Assembly: GCA_036675585.1 (NCBI GenBank)
Contig: JAKFES010000300.1
Location: 1 to 41,283 of the forward strand
Reading direction: 5' to 3'
DNA from: Zeimonas sp036675585
GTDB lineage: Bacteria > Pseudomonadota > Gammaproteobacteria > Burkholderiales > Burkholderiaceae_E
DNA: 41,283 nt
Shown: piece by piece, positions 15,696-24,452 of the stretch
Position numbering within the stretch: position 1 is the first letter of the stretch
How the letters are laid out: every line of letters begins with the position of its first letter
Notes under the pieces: model-generated
Databases searched by the model: none
Told to the model about the DNA's origin: nothing
Seen by the model: only the letters and a program-made list of their open reading frames with translations
Position numbers and translations under genes: made by a program

Positions 15696-17084
15696 TCAGA
15701 TCCGCCGGGCGAGCTCGGCCGCCTTGCCGACGTAACGCGCGGGCGTAAGCGCGGCCAGCTCGCGCTTCGCCTCGTCGGGGATCGGCAACTGCCCGATGAA
15801 CGCCGCCAGCGCCTGCGCCGTGATCGAGCGCCCGCGCGTGAGCGCCTTCAACTGCTCGTACGGGTTCTCGACGCCGTAGCGGCGCATCACGGTCTGGATC
15901 GCTTCGGCGAGCACTTCGCGATTCGCCTCGAGATCGGCGGCGAGTCGCTCGGGCTGCACCTGCAGCTTGCCCAGGCCGCGCAGGCCGCTGTCCCAGGCGA
16001 GCAGCGAATGGCCGAGCGCGACGCCGACATTGCGCAGCGCGGTCGAATCGGTCAGGTCGCGCTGCCAGCGCGAGACCGGCAGCTTCTCGGCCAGGTGGCG
16101 CAGCAGCGCGTTCGCGACGCCGGCGTTGCCTTCGGAGTTCTCGAAATCGATCGGGTTGACCTTGTGCGGCATCGTCGACGAGCCGATCTCGCCTTCCCGG
16201 AGCTTCTGCCCGAAGTAGCCGAGCGAGATATAGCCCCAGACGTCGCGGTCGAGGTCGACCAGGATCGTGTTCAGCCGCGCGAGCGCGTCGAAGAGTTCGG
16301 CGATCCAGTCGTGCGGCTCGATCTGGACCGTGTACGGATTGAACGCGAGCCCGAGCGACTCGACGACGCCGCGCGCGAACCGCTCCCAGTCGACGTCGGG
16401 GAACGCCGCCAGGTGCGCGTTGTAGTTGCCGACGGCGCCGTTCATCTTGCCCAGCGGTGCAACCGAATCGAAGCGCACGAGCGCAGGCTCGATGCGCGCG
16501 ACGAAGTTCGCCATCTCCTTGCCGAGCGTCGTCGGCGAAGCGGGCTGGCCGTGCGTGCGCGAGAGCATCGGCACCTCGGCGTGGCGATGCGCGAGCGCGC
16601 GCAGTTCGTCGGCAACCGCACGGATCGCCGGCGAAACGACCTCGCGGCGCGCCGATTCGAGCATCAGCGCGTAGGCCGTGTTGTTGATGTCCTCGGACGT
16701 GCAGGCGAAATGCACGAATTCGCTCGCGCGCGCGAGCTCCGGCGTCGACGCGATCGATTCCTTCAGGAAATACTCGACCGCCTTCACGTCGTGGTTCGTG
16801 ACCGCCTCGATCTGCTTGATGCGGGCTGCCTGCTGCGCGCCGAAACCGTCGACGATCGCACGCAGCCGCGCGCGCGCCGCGGGTGAGAACGCCGGCAGCT
16901 CGCGCCATCCGAGGTCGGACAGCGCAACCAGCCATTCGACCTCGACCTGCACCCGGCGCCGCATGAAGGCCGCCTCCGAGAGCCGCTCGCGCAGCGGCGC
17001 GACCTTCGCCGCATAGCGTCCGTCGAGCGGCGAGAGCGCCTCGAGCGGCGCGGCGAAGGAGACGGGAGCGGGTACTTCGGGCAT
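15696..17084 (-). CDS. purB: adenylosuccinate lyase PurB
   Basis: 462 aa (E. coli 456). It catalyses the SAICAR to AICAR and adenylosuccinate to AMP steps of purine synthesis. Seen: LSPLDGRYA at the N-terminus, TSEDINNTAYAL (129-140), the catalytic-base His178 in SRTHGQPASPTTLGKE, and the superfamily signature GSSTMPHKVNPIDFEN (301-316) with the flexible loop. Start: ATG 17084 (MPEVPAP) gives the family-like N-terminus. An in-frame ATG at 17120 has a GGGGAGG 12 bases upstream and is a real alternative that would add 12 residues. Confidence 0.96.
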   Translation of the reverse strand: MPEVPAPVSFAAPLEALSPLDGRYAAKVAPLRERLSEAAFMRRRVQVEVEWLVALSDLGWRELPAFSPAARARLRAIVDGFGAQQAARIKQIEAVTNHDVKAVEYFLKESIASTPELARASEFVHFACTSEDINNTAYALMLESARREVVSPAIRAVADELRALAHRHAEVPMLSRTHGQPASPTTLGKEMANFVARIEPALVRFDSVAPLGKMNGAVGNYNAHLAAFPDVDWERFARGVVESLGLAFNPYTVQIEPHDWIAELFDALARLNTILVDLDRDVWGYISLGYFGQKLREGEIGSSTMPHKVNPIDFENSEGNAGVANALLRHLAEKLPVSRWQRDLTDSTALRNVGVALGHSLLAWDSGLRGLGKLQVQPERLAADLEANREVLAEAIQTVMRRYGVENPYEQLKALTRGRSITAQALAAFIGQLPIPDEAKRELAALTPARYVGKAAELARRI

Positions 17085-17141
17085 GGGAGGCAAGGCGGCT
17101 GCGGCATCGAATCGTAGCATCGTCGCACGGCGCCTCCCCTT

Positions 17142-17150
17142 TGCTATACT
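17142..17150 (+). promoter_or_regulatory. extended -10 promoter of the GST gene
   Basis: TGCTATACT is an extended -10 (TGn plus TATACT, 5/6). It lies 25 bases before the ATG at 17176, in the short interval shared with divergent purB. Confidence 0.65.
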
Positions 17151-17175
17151 GGCTCGCCTTTTCTGCGGCGACGCA

Positions 17176-17784
17176 ATGAAGCTCATCGGTTCGAACTCGA
17201 GTCCGTACGTGCGAAAAGTGCGCATCGTGCTGGCGGAAAAGAAGATCGAGTACCAGTACGAGCTGGAAGACGTCTGGTCGGCCGACTCCACCATCCAGAA
17301 CATCAATCCGCTCGGAAAGGTTCCGACGCTGATCATGGACGATGGCGGGGCGCTGTTCGATTCGCGCGTCATCGCCGAATACCTCGACAACCTCACGCCG
17401 GTGCACAAGCTCGTGCCCGCCAGCGGGCGCTCGCGCGTCGAGGTCAAGACGTGGGAAGTGCTCGGCGACGGCCTGCTCGATGCCGCCGTGCTCGTGCGCC
17501 TCGAGCAGACGCAGCGCACCGACAGCCAGCGCAGTCCGGCCTGGATCGCACGCCAGATGACGAAGATCGAGTCGGCGCTGCAGGCGATGTCCAACGCGCT
17601 GGGCGACAAGCCGTGGTGCGTCGACGGCCGATATTCTCTCGCCGACATCTCGCTCGGCTGCGCGATCGGCTACCTCGATTTCCGTTTTCCGGCGCTCGGC
17701 TGGCGCCCGCAGTTCTCGAACCTCGCGCGGCACGCCGACAAGCTGTTCGCTCGGCCGAGCTTCGTCGACACGATTCCGTCCTGA
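17176..17784 (+). CDS. glutathione S-transferase, YibF-like
   Basis: 202 aa, exactly the length of E. coli YibF. The N-terminal thioredoxin fold begins MKLIGSNSSPYVRKVRIVL (S9-P10 at the usual glutathione-activating position), with NPLGKVPTLIMDD and the DSRVIAEYLD glutathione-binding SR/DS motif. The C-terminal helical domain has VDGRYSLADISLGCAIGYLDFR. Cytoplasmic. The true substrate is unknown. The ATG at 17176 was preferred over an in-frame ATG at 17083 because it starts the fold and follows the promoter. Divergent from purB. Confidence 0.9.
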   Translation: MKLIGSNSSPYVRKVRIVLAEKKIEYQYELEDVWSADSTIQNINPLGKVPTLIMDDGGALFDSRVIAEYLDNLTPVHKLVPASGRSRVEVKTWEVLGDGLLDAAVLVRLEQTQRTDSQRSPAWIARQMTKIESALQAMSNALGDKPWCVDGRYSLADISLGCAIGYLDFRFPALGWRPQFSNLARHADKLFARPSFVDTIPS

Positions 17785-17785
17785 C

Positions 17786-17803
17786 CGCCCGCGGCCGCGG
17801 GCG
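17786..17803. terminator. 18-base GC palindrome between GST and mnmA
   Basis: CGCCCGCGGCCGCGGGCG is a perfect palindrome directly after the GST stop codon, between convergent genes. It could fold as a hairpin in both directions, but no T-run follows either side, so termination is only a guess. Confidence 0.4.
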
Positions 17804-17876
17804 CGTGGGGTCCGGCGCGCCCGCTGTCGTCCGACGCGTTGCGTGGCGTCGTCACCCGACACCCGCCGCGCCCGGA

Positions 17877-19061
17877 TCAGCGGTCCGCGCGTTCGATGAT
17901 TCCACCCCCCAGGCACACTTCGCCGCGATACAGCACGGCGCTCTGCCCCGGCGTCACCGCCCACTGCGGCTCGGCGAAGCGCAGCGCGAAGCGCTCGCCC
18001 GACGCGTCGACGAGCGCGCAGCGCGCGTCGGCCTGCCGGTAGCGCGTCTTCGCCGCGAGCGTCCCGTCGTCGGTGGGCGGCGCGCCGGCGATCCAGTGCG
18101 CATCGAGGGCGCGCAGACCGTGCGCACGCAGCCACGGATGATCGTGCCCCTGCACGACGACGAGCTCGTTGCGCTCGAGGTCCTTGCGTGCGACGAACCA
18201 CGGCTCTCCGCTGCCCCCGCGCGTCCCGCCGATGCCCAGCCCCCTGCGCTGCCCGATCGTGTGGAAGGCCAGCCCGTCGTGCTCGCCGATCGTACGGCCG
18301 TCGTCGGTGACGATCGCCCCCCGACGCGTCGGCAGGTAGCGGCCGAGGAACGCGCGGAACGGGCGCTCGCCGATGAAGCAGATTCCCGTCGAGTCCTTGC
18401 GCTGCGCATTGGGCAGGCCGATGCGCCGCGCGATGTCGCGCACCTCGCGCTTGCGCAGGTGGCCGACCGGGAACATCGTCCGCTCGAGCTGCGCCTGCGT
18501 GAGCCGGTGCAGGAAATAGCTCTGGTCCTTGCCGGGATCGACCCCACGCAGCAACTCGAAGCGCGGCCCCGACCCGGTCGCGTCGACGCCGTGCGGCGGC
18601 TGCGCACGGCGCACGCGCGCGTAGTGCCCGGTGGCGATGCCGCGTGCGCCGAGCGCCATCGCATGATCGAGGAACGCCTTGAACTTGATCTCGGCGTTGC
18701 ACAGCACGTCGGGGTTGGGCGTTCGCCCGGCCGAGTACTCGCGCAGGAACTCGGCGAACACGCGCTCGCGGTACTCGGCGGCGAAATTCACCGCCTCGAG
18801 GTCGATGCCGAGCACGTCGGCCGCGCTCGCCGCGGCGATCCAGTCCTCGCGCGTCGAGCAGTATTCGTCATCGTCGTCGTCTTCCCAGTTCTTCATGAAC
18901 AGGCCGACGACGTCGAAGCCCTGCTCCTTCAGCAGCCAGGCCGCGACCGACGAATCGACTCCGCCCGACAGGCCGACGACGACGCGCACGCGTTGCACGG
19001 CGCGTGCGCCCTGCTCTCGCCCGTCGTTCTCGACGCGTGCCGCGGACGGATGCTTCGTCAT
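17877..19061 (-). CDS. mnmA: tRNA 2-thiouridylase MnmA
   Basis: 394 aa (family ~360-370, with ~24 extra N-terminal residues here). It thiolates U34 of Lys, Glu and Gln tRNAs using ATP and sulphur relayed from IscS. Seen: PP-loop SGGVDSS (32-38), C121 in NPDVLCNAEIKF and C228 in DSTGICFIGER, the two catalytic cysteines that form the persulphide/disulphide. An acidic run EDDDDDEYC follows the MKNW segment, as in homologues. ATG at 19061 is 9 bases from a TATGAT -10. Convergent with the GST gene. Confidence 0.96.
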   Translation of the reverse strand: MTKHPSAARVENDGREQGARAVQRVRVVVGLSGGVDSSVAAWLLKEQGFDVVGLFMKNWEDDDDDEYCSTREDWIAAASAADVLGIDLEAVNFAAEYRERVFAEFLREYSAGRTPNPDVLCNAEIKFKAFLDHAMALGARGIATGHYARVRRAQPPHGVDATGSGPRFELLRGVDPGKDQSYFLHRLTQAQLERTMFPVGHLRKREVRDIARRIGLPNAQRKDSTGICFIGERPFRAFLGRYLPTRRGAIVTDDGRTIGEHDGLAFHTIGQRRGLGIGGTRGGSGEPWFVARKDLERNELVVVQGHDHPWLRAHGLRALDAHWIAGAPPTDDGTLAAKTRYRQADARCALVDASGERFALRFAEPQWAVTPGQSAVLYRGEVCLGGGIIERADR

Positions 19062-19070
19062 CAGCCCGCC

Positions 19071-19076
19071 ATCATA
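19071..19076 (-). promoter_or_regulatory. candidate -10 of mnmA (leaderless)
   Basis: On the minus strand TATGAT (5/6 to the consensus) lies 9 bases before the mnmA ATG, so the transcript would have almost no leader. On the other strand, TATAAG (19119-19124) is a possible -10 for pntAA, 37 bases before its ATG. Confidence 0.45.
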
Positions 19077-19160
19077 ACAAGCGCACCGGCGCCGATTGGA
19101 CGCGTCGGCTCGCCGTGATATAAGAGCGCGATCCCCCGAATCGGACATCAAGGACAGCGC

Positions 19161-20276
19161 ATGCGCATCGGCGTTCCTGCGGAAACTCGTGCCGGCGAGG
19201 CGCGCGTGGCCGCAACCGCGGAAACCGTGAAGAAGCTCGTCGCCGGCGGGCATCAGGTCCTCGTCGAGACGCGCGCCGGCACTGCGGCCAGCCAGACCGA
19301 CGAAGCGTACGTCGCGGCAGGCGCCGCGATCGTTCCGGTCGCCGAAGCGCTCGGCGCGGAAATCGTGTTGAAGGTGCGCGCGCCTTCGGCCGAGGAACTG
19401 CAATCGATGCGTCCCGGCACGACGCTCGTCGGAATGCTCGACCCCTTCGATCGCGAAGGCCTGCAACGCCTGTGCGGCGCCGGCCTGACCGCCTTCGCGC
19501 TGGAAGCGGCACCGCGCACGACGCGCGCGCAGAGCATGGACGTGCTCTCGTCGCAGGCGAACATCGCCGGCTACAAGGCCGTGATCCTCGCCGCGAACGT
19601 CTACCAGCGCTTCTTCCCGATGCTGATGACCGCGGCCGGCACGGTGAAAGCGGCACGCGTCGTCGTGCTCGGCGCGGGCGTCGCCGGGCTGCAGGCCATC
19701 GCGACGGCCAAACGGCTCGGTGCGGTCATCGAGGCCTCGGACGTGCGCCCCGCCGTGAAGGAGCAGGTCGAGTCGCTCGGCGCGAAGTTCATCGACGTGC
19801 CTTTCGAGACCGAGGAGGAGCGCGAGATCGCGCAGGGTGTCGGCGGCTATGCGCGCCCGATGCCCGAAAGCTGGATGAAGCGGCAGGCGGCGCTCGTCGC
19901 CGAACGCATCCGGCAGGCCGACATCGTCCTCACCACCGCGCTGATCCCCGGCCGCCGTGCACCCGTGCTGGTCACCGAGGAGATGGTGCGCTCGATGAAG
20001 CCCGGCTCGGTGCTCGTCGACCTCGCCGTCGAGCAGGGCGGCAACTGTCCGTTGAGCGAAGCGGGCCGCACCGTCGTGCGCCACGGCGTCTCGATCGTCG
20101 GCGAAACGAACCTGCCGGCCAAGGTGGCCGCCGACGCCTCGGCGCTGTACGCACGCAACGTGCTCGACTTCCTCACTCTCATCGTCGCGAAGGACGGCAC
20201 GCTGAAGATCGACCTCGACGACGACATCGTCCAGGCGTGCCTGATGTGCCGCGACGGCCAGTTGCTGCGCGCCTGA
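19161..20276 (+). CDS. pntAA: NAD(P) transhydrogenase subunit alpha part 1 (PntAA)
   Basis: 371 aa. This is the soluble NAD(H)-binding domain (dI): IGVPAETRAGEARVAATAETV at the start, AQSMDVLSSQANIAGYKAV, and the Rossmann motif GAGVAGLQAIATAKRLGA followed by EASDVRPAVKEQVESLGAKF, as in alanine dehydrogenase relatives. It ends without membrane helices, because the alpha subunit is split in two here. With PntAB and PntB it couples hydride transfer from NADH to NADP+ to proton entry, supplying NADPH. Divergent from mnmA; pntAB follows after 25 bases. Confidence 0.96.
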   Translation: MRIGVPAETRAGEARVAATAETVKKLVAGGHQVLVETRAGTAASQTDEAYVAAGAAIVPVAEALGAEIVLKVRAPSAEELQSMRPGTTLVGMLDPFDREGLQRLCGAGLTAFALEAAPRTTRAQSMDVLSSQANIAGYKAVILAANVYQRFFPMLMTAAGTVKAARVVVLGAGVAGLQAIATAKRLGAVIEASDVRPAVKEQVESLGAKFIDVPFETEEEREIAQGVGGYARPMPESWMKRQAALVAERIRQADIVLTTALIPGRRAPVLVTEEMVRSMKPGSVLVDLAVEQGGNCPLSEAGRTVVRHGVSIVGETNLPAKVAADASALYARNVLDFLTLIVAKDGTLKIDLDDDIVQACLMCRDGQLLRA

Positions 20277-20301
20277 GCCGGGTCATCTCGTCGGAGCCCC
20301 C

Positions 20302-20619
20302 ATGGAAACGATCTCGCCCACCGTCATCAACCTGACGATCTTCGTCCTCGCCGTCTACGTCGGCTACCACGTAGTCTGGAACGTCACCCCGGCGCTGCAC
20401 ACGCCGCTGATGGCGGTGACGAACGCCATCTCCGCGATCGTCATCGTCGGCGCGATGCTCGCCGCCGCGCTCACCGACACCGCGCTCGGCAAGTTCATGG
20501 GCGTCGCCGCGGTTGCGCTGGCATCGGTCAACGTCTTCGGCGGCTTCCTCGTCACGCGGCGCATGCTCGAGATGTTCCGCAAGAAGGAACCCAAGGCCCG
20601 CGCGGGAGCCGCGCGATGA
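20302..20619 (+). CDS. pntAB: NAD(P) transhydrogenase subunit alpha part 2 (PntAB)
   Basis: 105 aa. This is the membrane piece of the split alpha subunit, with about three helices: VINLTIFVLAVYVGYHVVW, the HTPLMAVTNAISAIVIVGAM segment typical of the family, and AALASVNVFGGFLVTRRMLEMF. The last residues are basic. It shares ATGA with pntB (20616-20619), so the two are translationally coupled. Confidence 0.95.
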   Translation: METISPTVINLTIFVLAVYVGYHVVWNVTPALHTPLMAVTNAISAIVIVGAMLAAALTDTALGKFMGVAAVALASVNVFGGFLVTRRMLEMFRKKEPKARAGAAR

Positions 20620-22040
20620 GCCTGAACACCGTCGTCCTGCTGTACCTGGTCGCATCGGTCTGCTTCATCCAGGCGCTCAAGGGGCTGTCGCACCCGACCA
20701 CGTCGCGCCGCGGCAACGCTTTCGGGATGGTCGGCATGGCGATCGCCGTGCTGACGACCTTCGCGCTGATCACGAAGCTCGGCGGCACCGGGTGGGGCTT
20801 CGTCTGGATCGCGCTCGGCGTCGCGGTCGGCGGCACGTTCGGCACGCTGCTCGCGCAGCGCGTCGAGATGACGAAGATGCCCGAGCTGGTCGCGTTCATG
20901 CACTCGATGATCGACATGGCCGCGGTGTTCATCGCAATCGCCGCGGTCGCCGAGCCGTGGGCATTCAACATCGTCGAACCCGGCCAGCCGATCCCGATGG
21001 GCAACCGGCTCGAGCTGTTCATCGGAACCTTCGTCGGCGCGATCACGTTCTCCGGATCGGTGATCGCCTTCGGCAAGCTCTCGGGCAAATACAAGTTCCG
21101 CCTGTTCCAGGGCGCTCCCGTCGTCTTCCCGGGCCAGCACCTGCTGAACCTCGTGCTCGCGCTCGCGATGCTCGGCTTCGGGCTGTGGTTCTACTTCACG
21201 CAGCAATGGACGCCGTTCTGGATCATGACGATCCTCGCCTTCGTGCTCGGCGTGCTGATCATCATCCCGATCGGCGGCGCCGACATGCCGGTGGTCGTGT
21301 CGATGCTCAACAGCTACTCGGGCTGGGCGGCCGCGGGCATCGGCTTCTCGCTGCAGAACAGCATGCTGATCATCGCCGGCTCGCTGGTCGGCTCCTCGGG
21401 TGCGATCCTCTCGTACATCATGTGCCGGGCGATGAACCGGTCGTTCTTCAACGTGATCCTCGGCGGATTCGGCGGCGAGACGAGCACCGCCGGCGCGGGC
21501 GGCGCGAAGGAACAGCGCCCGGTGAAATCGGGCTCGGCCGAGGACGCGGCGTTCCTGATGAGCAACGCCGACAGCGTGACGATCGTCCCCGGATACGGGC
21601 TCGCCGTCGCGCGCGCGCAGCACCCGCTCAAGGAGCTCGCCGACAAGCTGATCGAACGCGGCGTGACGGTGAAATACGCGATCCACCCGGTCGCCGGCCG
21701 CATGCCCGGACACATGAACGTGCTGCTGGCCGAAGCCGAAGTGCCGTACGACCAGGTGTTCGAGATGGAGGACATCAACGGCGAGTTCGGCGACACCGAC
21801 GTCGTGCTCGTGCTCGGCGCCAACGACGTCGTCAACCCGGCGGCGAAGGATCCGAAATCGCCGATCGCCGGAATGCCGATTCTCGAGGCGTACAAGGCGC
21901 GGCGCGTCATCGTGAACAAGCGTTCGATGGCCTCGGGCTACGCGGGCCTCGACAACGAGCTGTTCTACATGGACAAGACGATGATGGTCTTCGGCGACGC
22001 GAAGAAGGTCGTCGAGGAAATGGCCAAGGCGATCGAGTAG
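20616..22040 (+). CDS. pntB: NAD(P) transhydrogenase subunit beta (PntB)
   Basis: 474 aa. An N-terminal membrane domain (about nine helices to residue ~275) is followed by the NADP(H)-binding domain dIII (from about residue 305). dIII has VPGYGLAVARAQHPLKELA, the HPVAGRMPGHMNVLLAEA block, the GANDVVNPAA motif that binds NADP, and the final RSMASGYAGLDNELFY. Complete, of normal length and coupled to pntAB. A hairpin (22052-22082) follows the stop. Confidence 0.97.
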   Translation: MSLNTVVLLYLVASVCFIQALKGLSHPTTSRRGNAFGMVGMAIAVLTTFALITKLGGTGWGFVWIALGVAVGGTFGTLLAQRVEMTKMPELVAFMHSMIDMAAVFIAIAAVAEPWAFNIVEPGQPIPMGNRLELFIGTFVGAITFSGSVIAFGKLSGKYKFRLFQGAPVVFPGQHLLNLVLALAMLGFGLWFYFTQQWTPFWIMTILAFVLGVLIIIPIGGADMPVVVSMLNSYSGWAAAGIGFSLQNSMLIIAGSLVGSSGAILSYIMCRAMNRSFFNVILGGFGGETSTAGAGGAKEQRPVKSGSAEDAAFLMSNADSVTIVPGYGLAVARAQHPLKELADKLIERGVTVKYAIHPVAGRMPGHMNVLLAEAEVPYDQVFEMEDINGEFGDTDVVLVLGANDVVNPAAKDPKSPIAGMPILEAYKARRVIVNKRSMASGYAGLDNELFYMDKTMMVFGDAKKVVEEMAKAIE

Positions 22041-22051
22041 GCGCGCCGCGC

Positions 22052-22082
22052 GGGCGTCGTGCGGCCCCCGCGCGCGACGCCC
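22052..22082 (+). terminator. hairpin after pntB
   Basis: GGGCGTCG (22052-22059) pairs with CGACGCCC (22075-22082) around a 15-base loop, 12 bases after the pntB stop and before the next ATG at 22108. No T-run follows. Confidence 0.4.
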
Positions 22083-22107
22083 ACTTCCACCCGAGCCGAC
22101 GCCCGCG

Positions 22108-22749
22108 ATGCAGCTGCCGGTCCTCGTCACCTATTTCCTCGGCGCGCTCGTCAGCCTGGTGACGATCATCAACCCGCCGTCGGCGATTCCGCTGTTCAAC
22201 GCGCTGTCGTCGGATCTCTCCGAGGACGACACCGAGGCGCTCGCGCGCCGGGCCAGTCGCTACGCCTTCCTCATCCTCACCGGAAGCCTGTTCGCCGGCA
22301 GCCTCGTCATGAACGCCTTCGGCGTCTCGTACGGCGCACTGCGCATCTCGGGCGGCATCGTCGTCGCGCTGCTCGGTCACGGCATGCTGTTCGGCAGCCG
22401 GCGCGCACGCCCTTCCGAGGCCGCCGGGGGCGGCAATCCGGCATTCTTTCCGCTGGCGCTGCCGGGCATCAGCGGGCCCGGGTCGATTGCCGTCGTGATC
22501 GGGCTCTCGACCGAGATCCAGGAGCTCGAGACGACGACCGCCGCGGCCGCCGCCTACGTCGCCGTCGTGATCGCGATCGCCGCCTCGGCGGCGCTCACCT
22601 GGCTGGTGCTGCACAGCGCGCGCCGGATCGGCCGCACGCTCGGTGCGAACGGCATCGAGGCGATGACCCGGCTGATGGGCTTCCTGCTGATCTGCATCGG
22701 CGTGCAGTTCATCGCATCGGGCATCCGCACCTTCGCCGCCGGTACCTGA
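22108..22749 (+). CDS. MarC-family integral membrane protein
   Basis: 213 aa with six predicted membrane helices. MarC/UPF0056 features: INPPSAIPLFNAL after the first helix, FGVSYGALRISGGIVVALLGHGML in helix 3 region, and a second half repeating the fold with PLALPGISGPGSIAVVIGLS. The biochemical role of the family is unsettled; the old link to multiple antibiotic resistance was not confirmed. It lies 67 bases after pntB, same strand, and may be separately transcribed given the intervening hairpin. Confidence 0.88.
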   Translation: MQLPVLVTYFLGALVSLVTIINPPSAIPLFNALSSDLSEDDTEALARRASRYAFLILTGSLFAGSLVMNAFGVSYGALRISGGIVVALLGHGMLFGSRRARPSEAAGGGNPAFFPLALPGISGPGSIAVVIGLSTEIQELETTTAAAAAYVAVVIAIAASAALTWLVLHSARRIGRTLGANGIEAMTRLMGFLLICIGVQFIASGIRTFAAGT

Positions 22750-22810
22750 GCGGGCGATGGCGGCGGGCCGCCGGGCCCGTATCATGCAGGCGACGACCGA
22801 CGGAGGACTC

Positions 22811-23176
22811 ATGATCGACGACATTCGCCGCGAAATCGTCGTGCCACCCGACGATGTCCGGGGCGACTCGCTGCGCCGCTACGCGATGTTCGGCTACGCG
22901 ATGCACCTGCTCGGACTGTTCACCGTGATCGGATTCATCGTCGGGCTCATCGTCGCGTACATCAAGCGCGACGACGCGCGCGGAACACTCTACGAATCGC
23001 ACTTCCGCTGGCAGACCGGCTCGTTCTGGTGGTTCGTTCTGTGGTTCGTCGTGCTGCTGGTGCCCACGATGCTGACGATCGGCTTCATTCCGTTCTTCGT
23101 CCTCGCGCAACTGTGGTTCGCGTACCGGATGATCAAGGGCTGGCTGCGCGTCAACGACCGGCGCCCGATCGCCTGA
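22811..23176 (+). CDS. DUF4870-like membrane protein
   Basis: 121 aa. A short polar N-terminus is followed by a helix with MFGYAMHLLGLFTVIGFIV, then GLIVAYIKRDDARGTLYESHFRWQTGSFWW and two more helices, ending in a basic tail. The YESHFRWQ segment between helices is typical of small Tic20-like/DUF4870 proteins of beta-proteobacteria; function unknown. GGAGG sits 4 bases before the ATG at 22811, which decides the start over an earlier in-frame ATG. A TATCAT (22780-22785) could be its -10. Confidence 0.8.
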   Translation: MIDDIRREIVVPPDDVRGDSLRRYAMFGYAMHLLGLFTVIGFIVGLIVAYIKRDDARGTLYESHFRWQTGSFWWFVLWFVVLLVPTMLTIGFIPFFVLAQLWFAYRMIKGWLRVNDRRPIA

Positions 23177-23198
23177 CCCGGGGTAAGGGGCGGCGCGA

Positions 23199-23945
23199 GT
23201 GCCCGACGCAGACCCCATGCACCCGTTGCCGGCCCCGCCGGCCCTGCCCGCACGTCGTCGGCTGCTGCTCGCCGCGGCGGCCGCGACGGTGCTGCCCGCC
23301 GGTTGTGCCACGCCGGCGCGATTCGAAGCGCCGCCGGCCGGTGCCGTGTCGCTCGCCGCGCCGCGCACCGGGCAGCGCTGGCGCTATGCGGAGATCGATC
23401 TCTACAACGGCCGGCAGCGCGCCGAAGTGCTCGCTCGGGTCGTCGAAGCGCAGCCCGGGGCGATCCGGATCTCGCTCTCCGGGGCGAGCGGCCGCGAGCG
23501 CGACGACGAGATCCGCGCCGATGCCGCGCGCATCGTCCAGGAGCCCTGGTACGACCTCACCCAGGTGTTCGAGCAGCCGCTGCCGACGCTGCCGCTGCCG
23601 CTCGCCGCGGGGCAGCGCCTGCGCACATCGACGTACTTCCATACCCCGGCCGCCCCCGACGATCGCCTGTGGTGGGGCGACTGGCTCGAAGCGCCCGGCT
23701 GGCAGCGCGTGCGCGTGCCGGCCGGCGAGTTCCTCGCGCTGCGCGTCGACCGCACGATCCATTTCCGCCATCCCGACATCTGGCGCGAGCACTGCCGACG
23801 CTGGGACACCGCGTGGTACGCGCCGGAAGTCGGGCGCTGGGTCCTGCGCCAGTGGACCGGCGAATGGCTGATGCCCGACGGGCCGACCCGCGCGGTCGTG
23901 TACGAAGACCGGATCCAGTGGGCGCTGCTCGACTGGCAGGCATAG
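23199..23945 (+). CDS. putative lipoprotein of unknown function
   Basis: 248 aa. The N-terminus has ARRRLLLAAAAATVLPAGC: three arginines, a hydrophobic core and C36, so a lipoprotein (possibly Tat-exported) is likely, though Pro at -3 makes the lipobox weak. The mature part is rich in Trp and Arg with alternating beta-strand patterns (TGQRWRYAEIDLYNG, WQRVRVPAGEFLALRVDRTI, a RRWDTAWYAPEVGRWV block near the end) and no domain I can name. GTG at 23199 has AAGGGG upstream; ATG at 23217 is an alternative. It follows the DUF4870 gene by 22 bases and ends before the pilin operon. Confidence 0.7.
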   Translation: MPDADPMHPLPAPPALPARRRLLLAAAAATVLPAGCATPARFEAPPAGAVSLAAPRTGQRWRYAEIDLYNGRQRAEVLARVVEAQPGAIRISLSGASGRERDDEIRADAARIVQEPWYDLTQVFEQPLPTLPLPLAAGQRLRTSTYFHTPAAPDDRLWWGDWLEAPGWQRVRVPAGEFLALRVDRTIHFRHPDIWREHCRRWDTAWYAPEVGRWVLRQWTGEWLMPDGPTRAVVYEDRIQWALLDWQA

Positions 23946-24058
23946 TCCGGACGGGCGCCGCCCCGGGCGCGCAATCCGCCGCTCATCGGTCCGGGTTACC
24001 GTAATTTTCGACAGTCGCCGTACCGTGGCGCGACCGGTCCCTCTCCCTGGTCGCACCC

Positions 24059-24448
24059 ATGAGCGCGCGTGCTGGCGGATTCAGTCTGCTCGAATTGATG
24101 ATCACCGTGGCCATCGTCGCGATCCTGGCTTCGGTGGCGTACCCCAGCTATACCGACTACGTCCGCCGCGGAAACCGCGCCGCAGCGCAGGCCGTGCTGC
24201 AGGATCTCGGGCAGCGCCAGCAGCAGTATTTCTCGCAGCGTCGCACGTTCGCGGCGACGCTCGGCGACCTGAATTACACGGTCCCGTCCGACGTCTCGAG
24301 CAAATACACCGTCACCGCGGCTGCGGCGGCGGGCACGCCTCCGACCTTCACCCTCACCGCCACCCCCAAGGCCGGGACGATCCAGGCAAGCGATCCGACG
24401 CTGACCCTGGACAGCACCGGCGCGAAGAGTCCGGCGAACGCGTGGTGA
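24059..24448 (+). CDS. pilE: type IV pilin PilE-like protein
   Basis: 129 aa. Class III signal MSARAGG (7 residues) with cleavage before F8, conserved Glu at mature position 5 (E12), then the FSLLELMITVAIVAILASVAYPSY helix and YVRRGNRAAAQAVLQDL of the PilE family. No disulphide cysteines in the C-terminal part, and it is shorter than most major pilins, so it may be a minor pilin such as PilE of the Pseudomonas fimU-pilE set. Four bases separate it from fimT. No clear ribosome site precedes the ATG. Confidence 0.9.
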   Translation: MSARAGGFSLLELMITVAIVAILASVAYPSYTDYVRRGNRAAAQAVLQDLGQRQQQYFSQRRTFAATLGDLNYTVPSDVSSKYTVTAAAAAGTPPTFTLTATPKAGTIQASDPTLTLDSTGAKSPANAW

Positions 24449-24452
24449 TGCG

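Noticed and set aside
23946..24058. sigma-54 promoter before pilE
   Set aside because: TGGCGCG occurs at about 24024-24030 but no GC follows at the required 10-base spacing.
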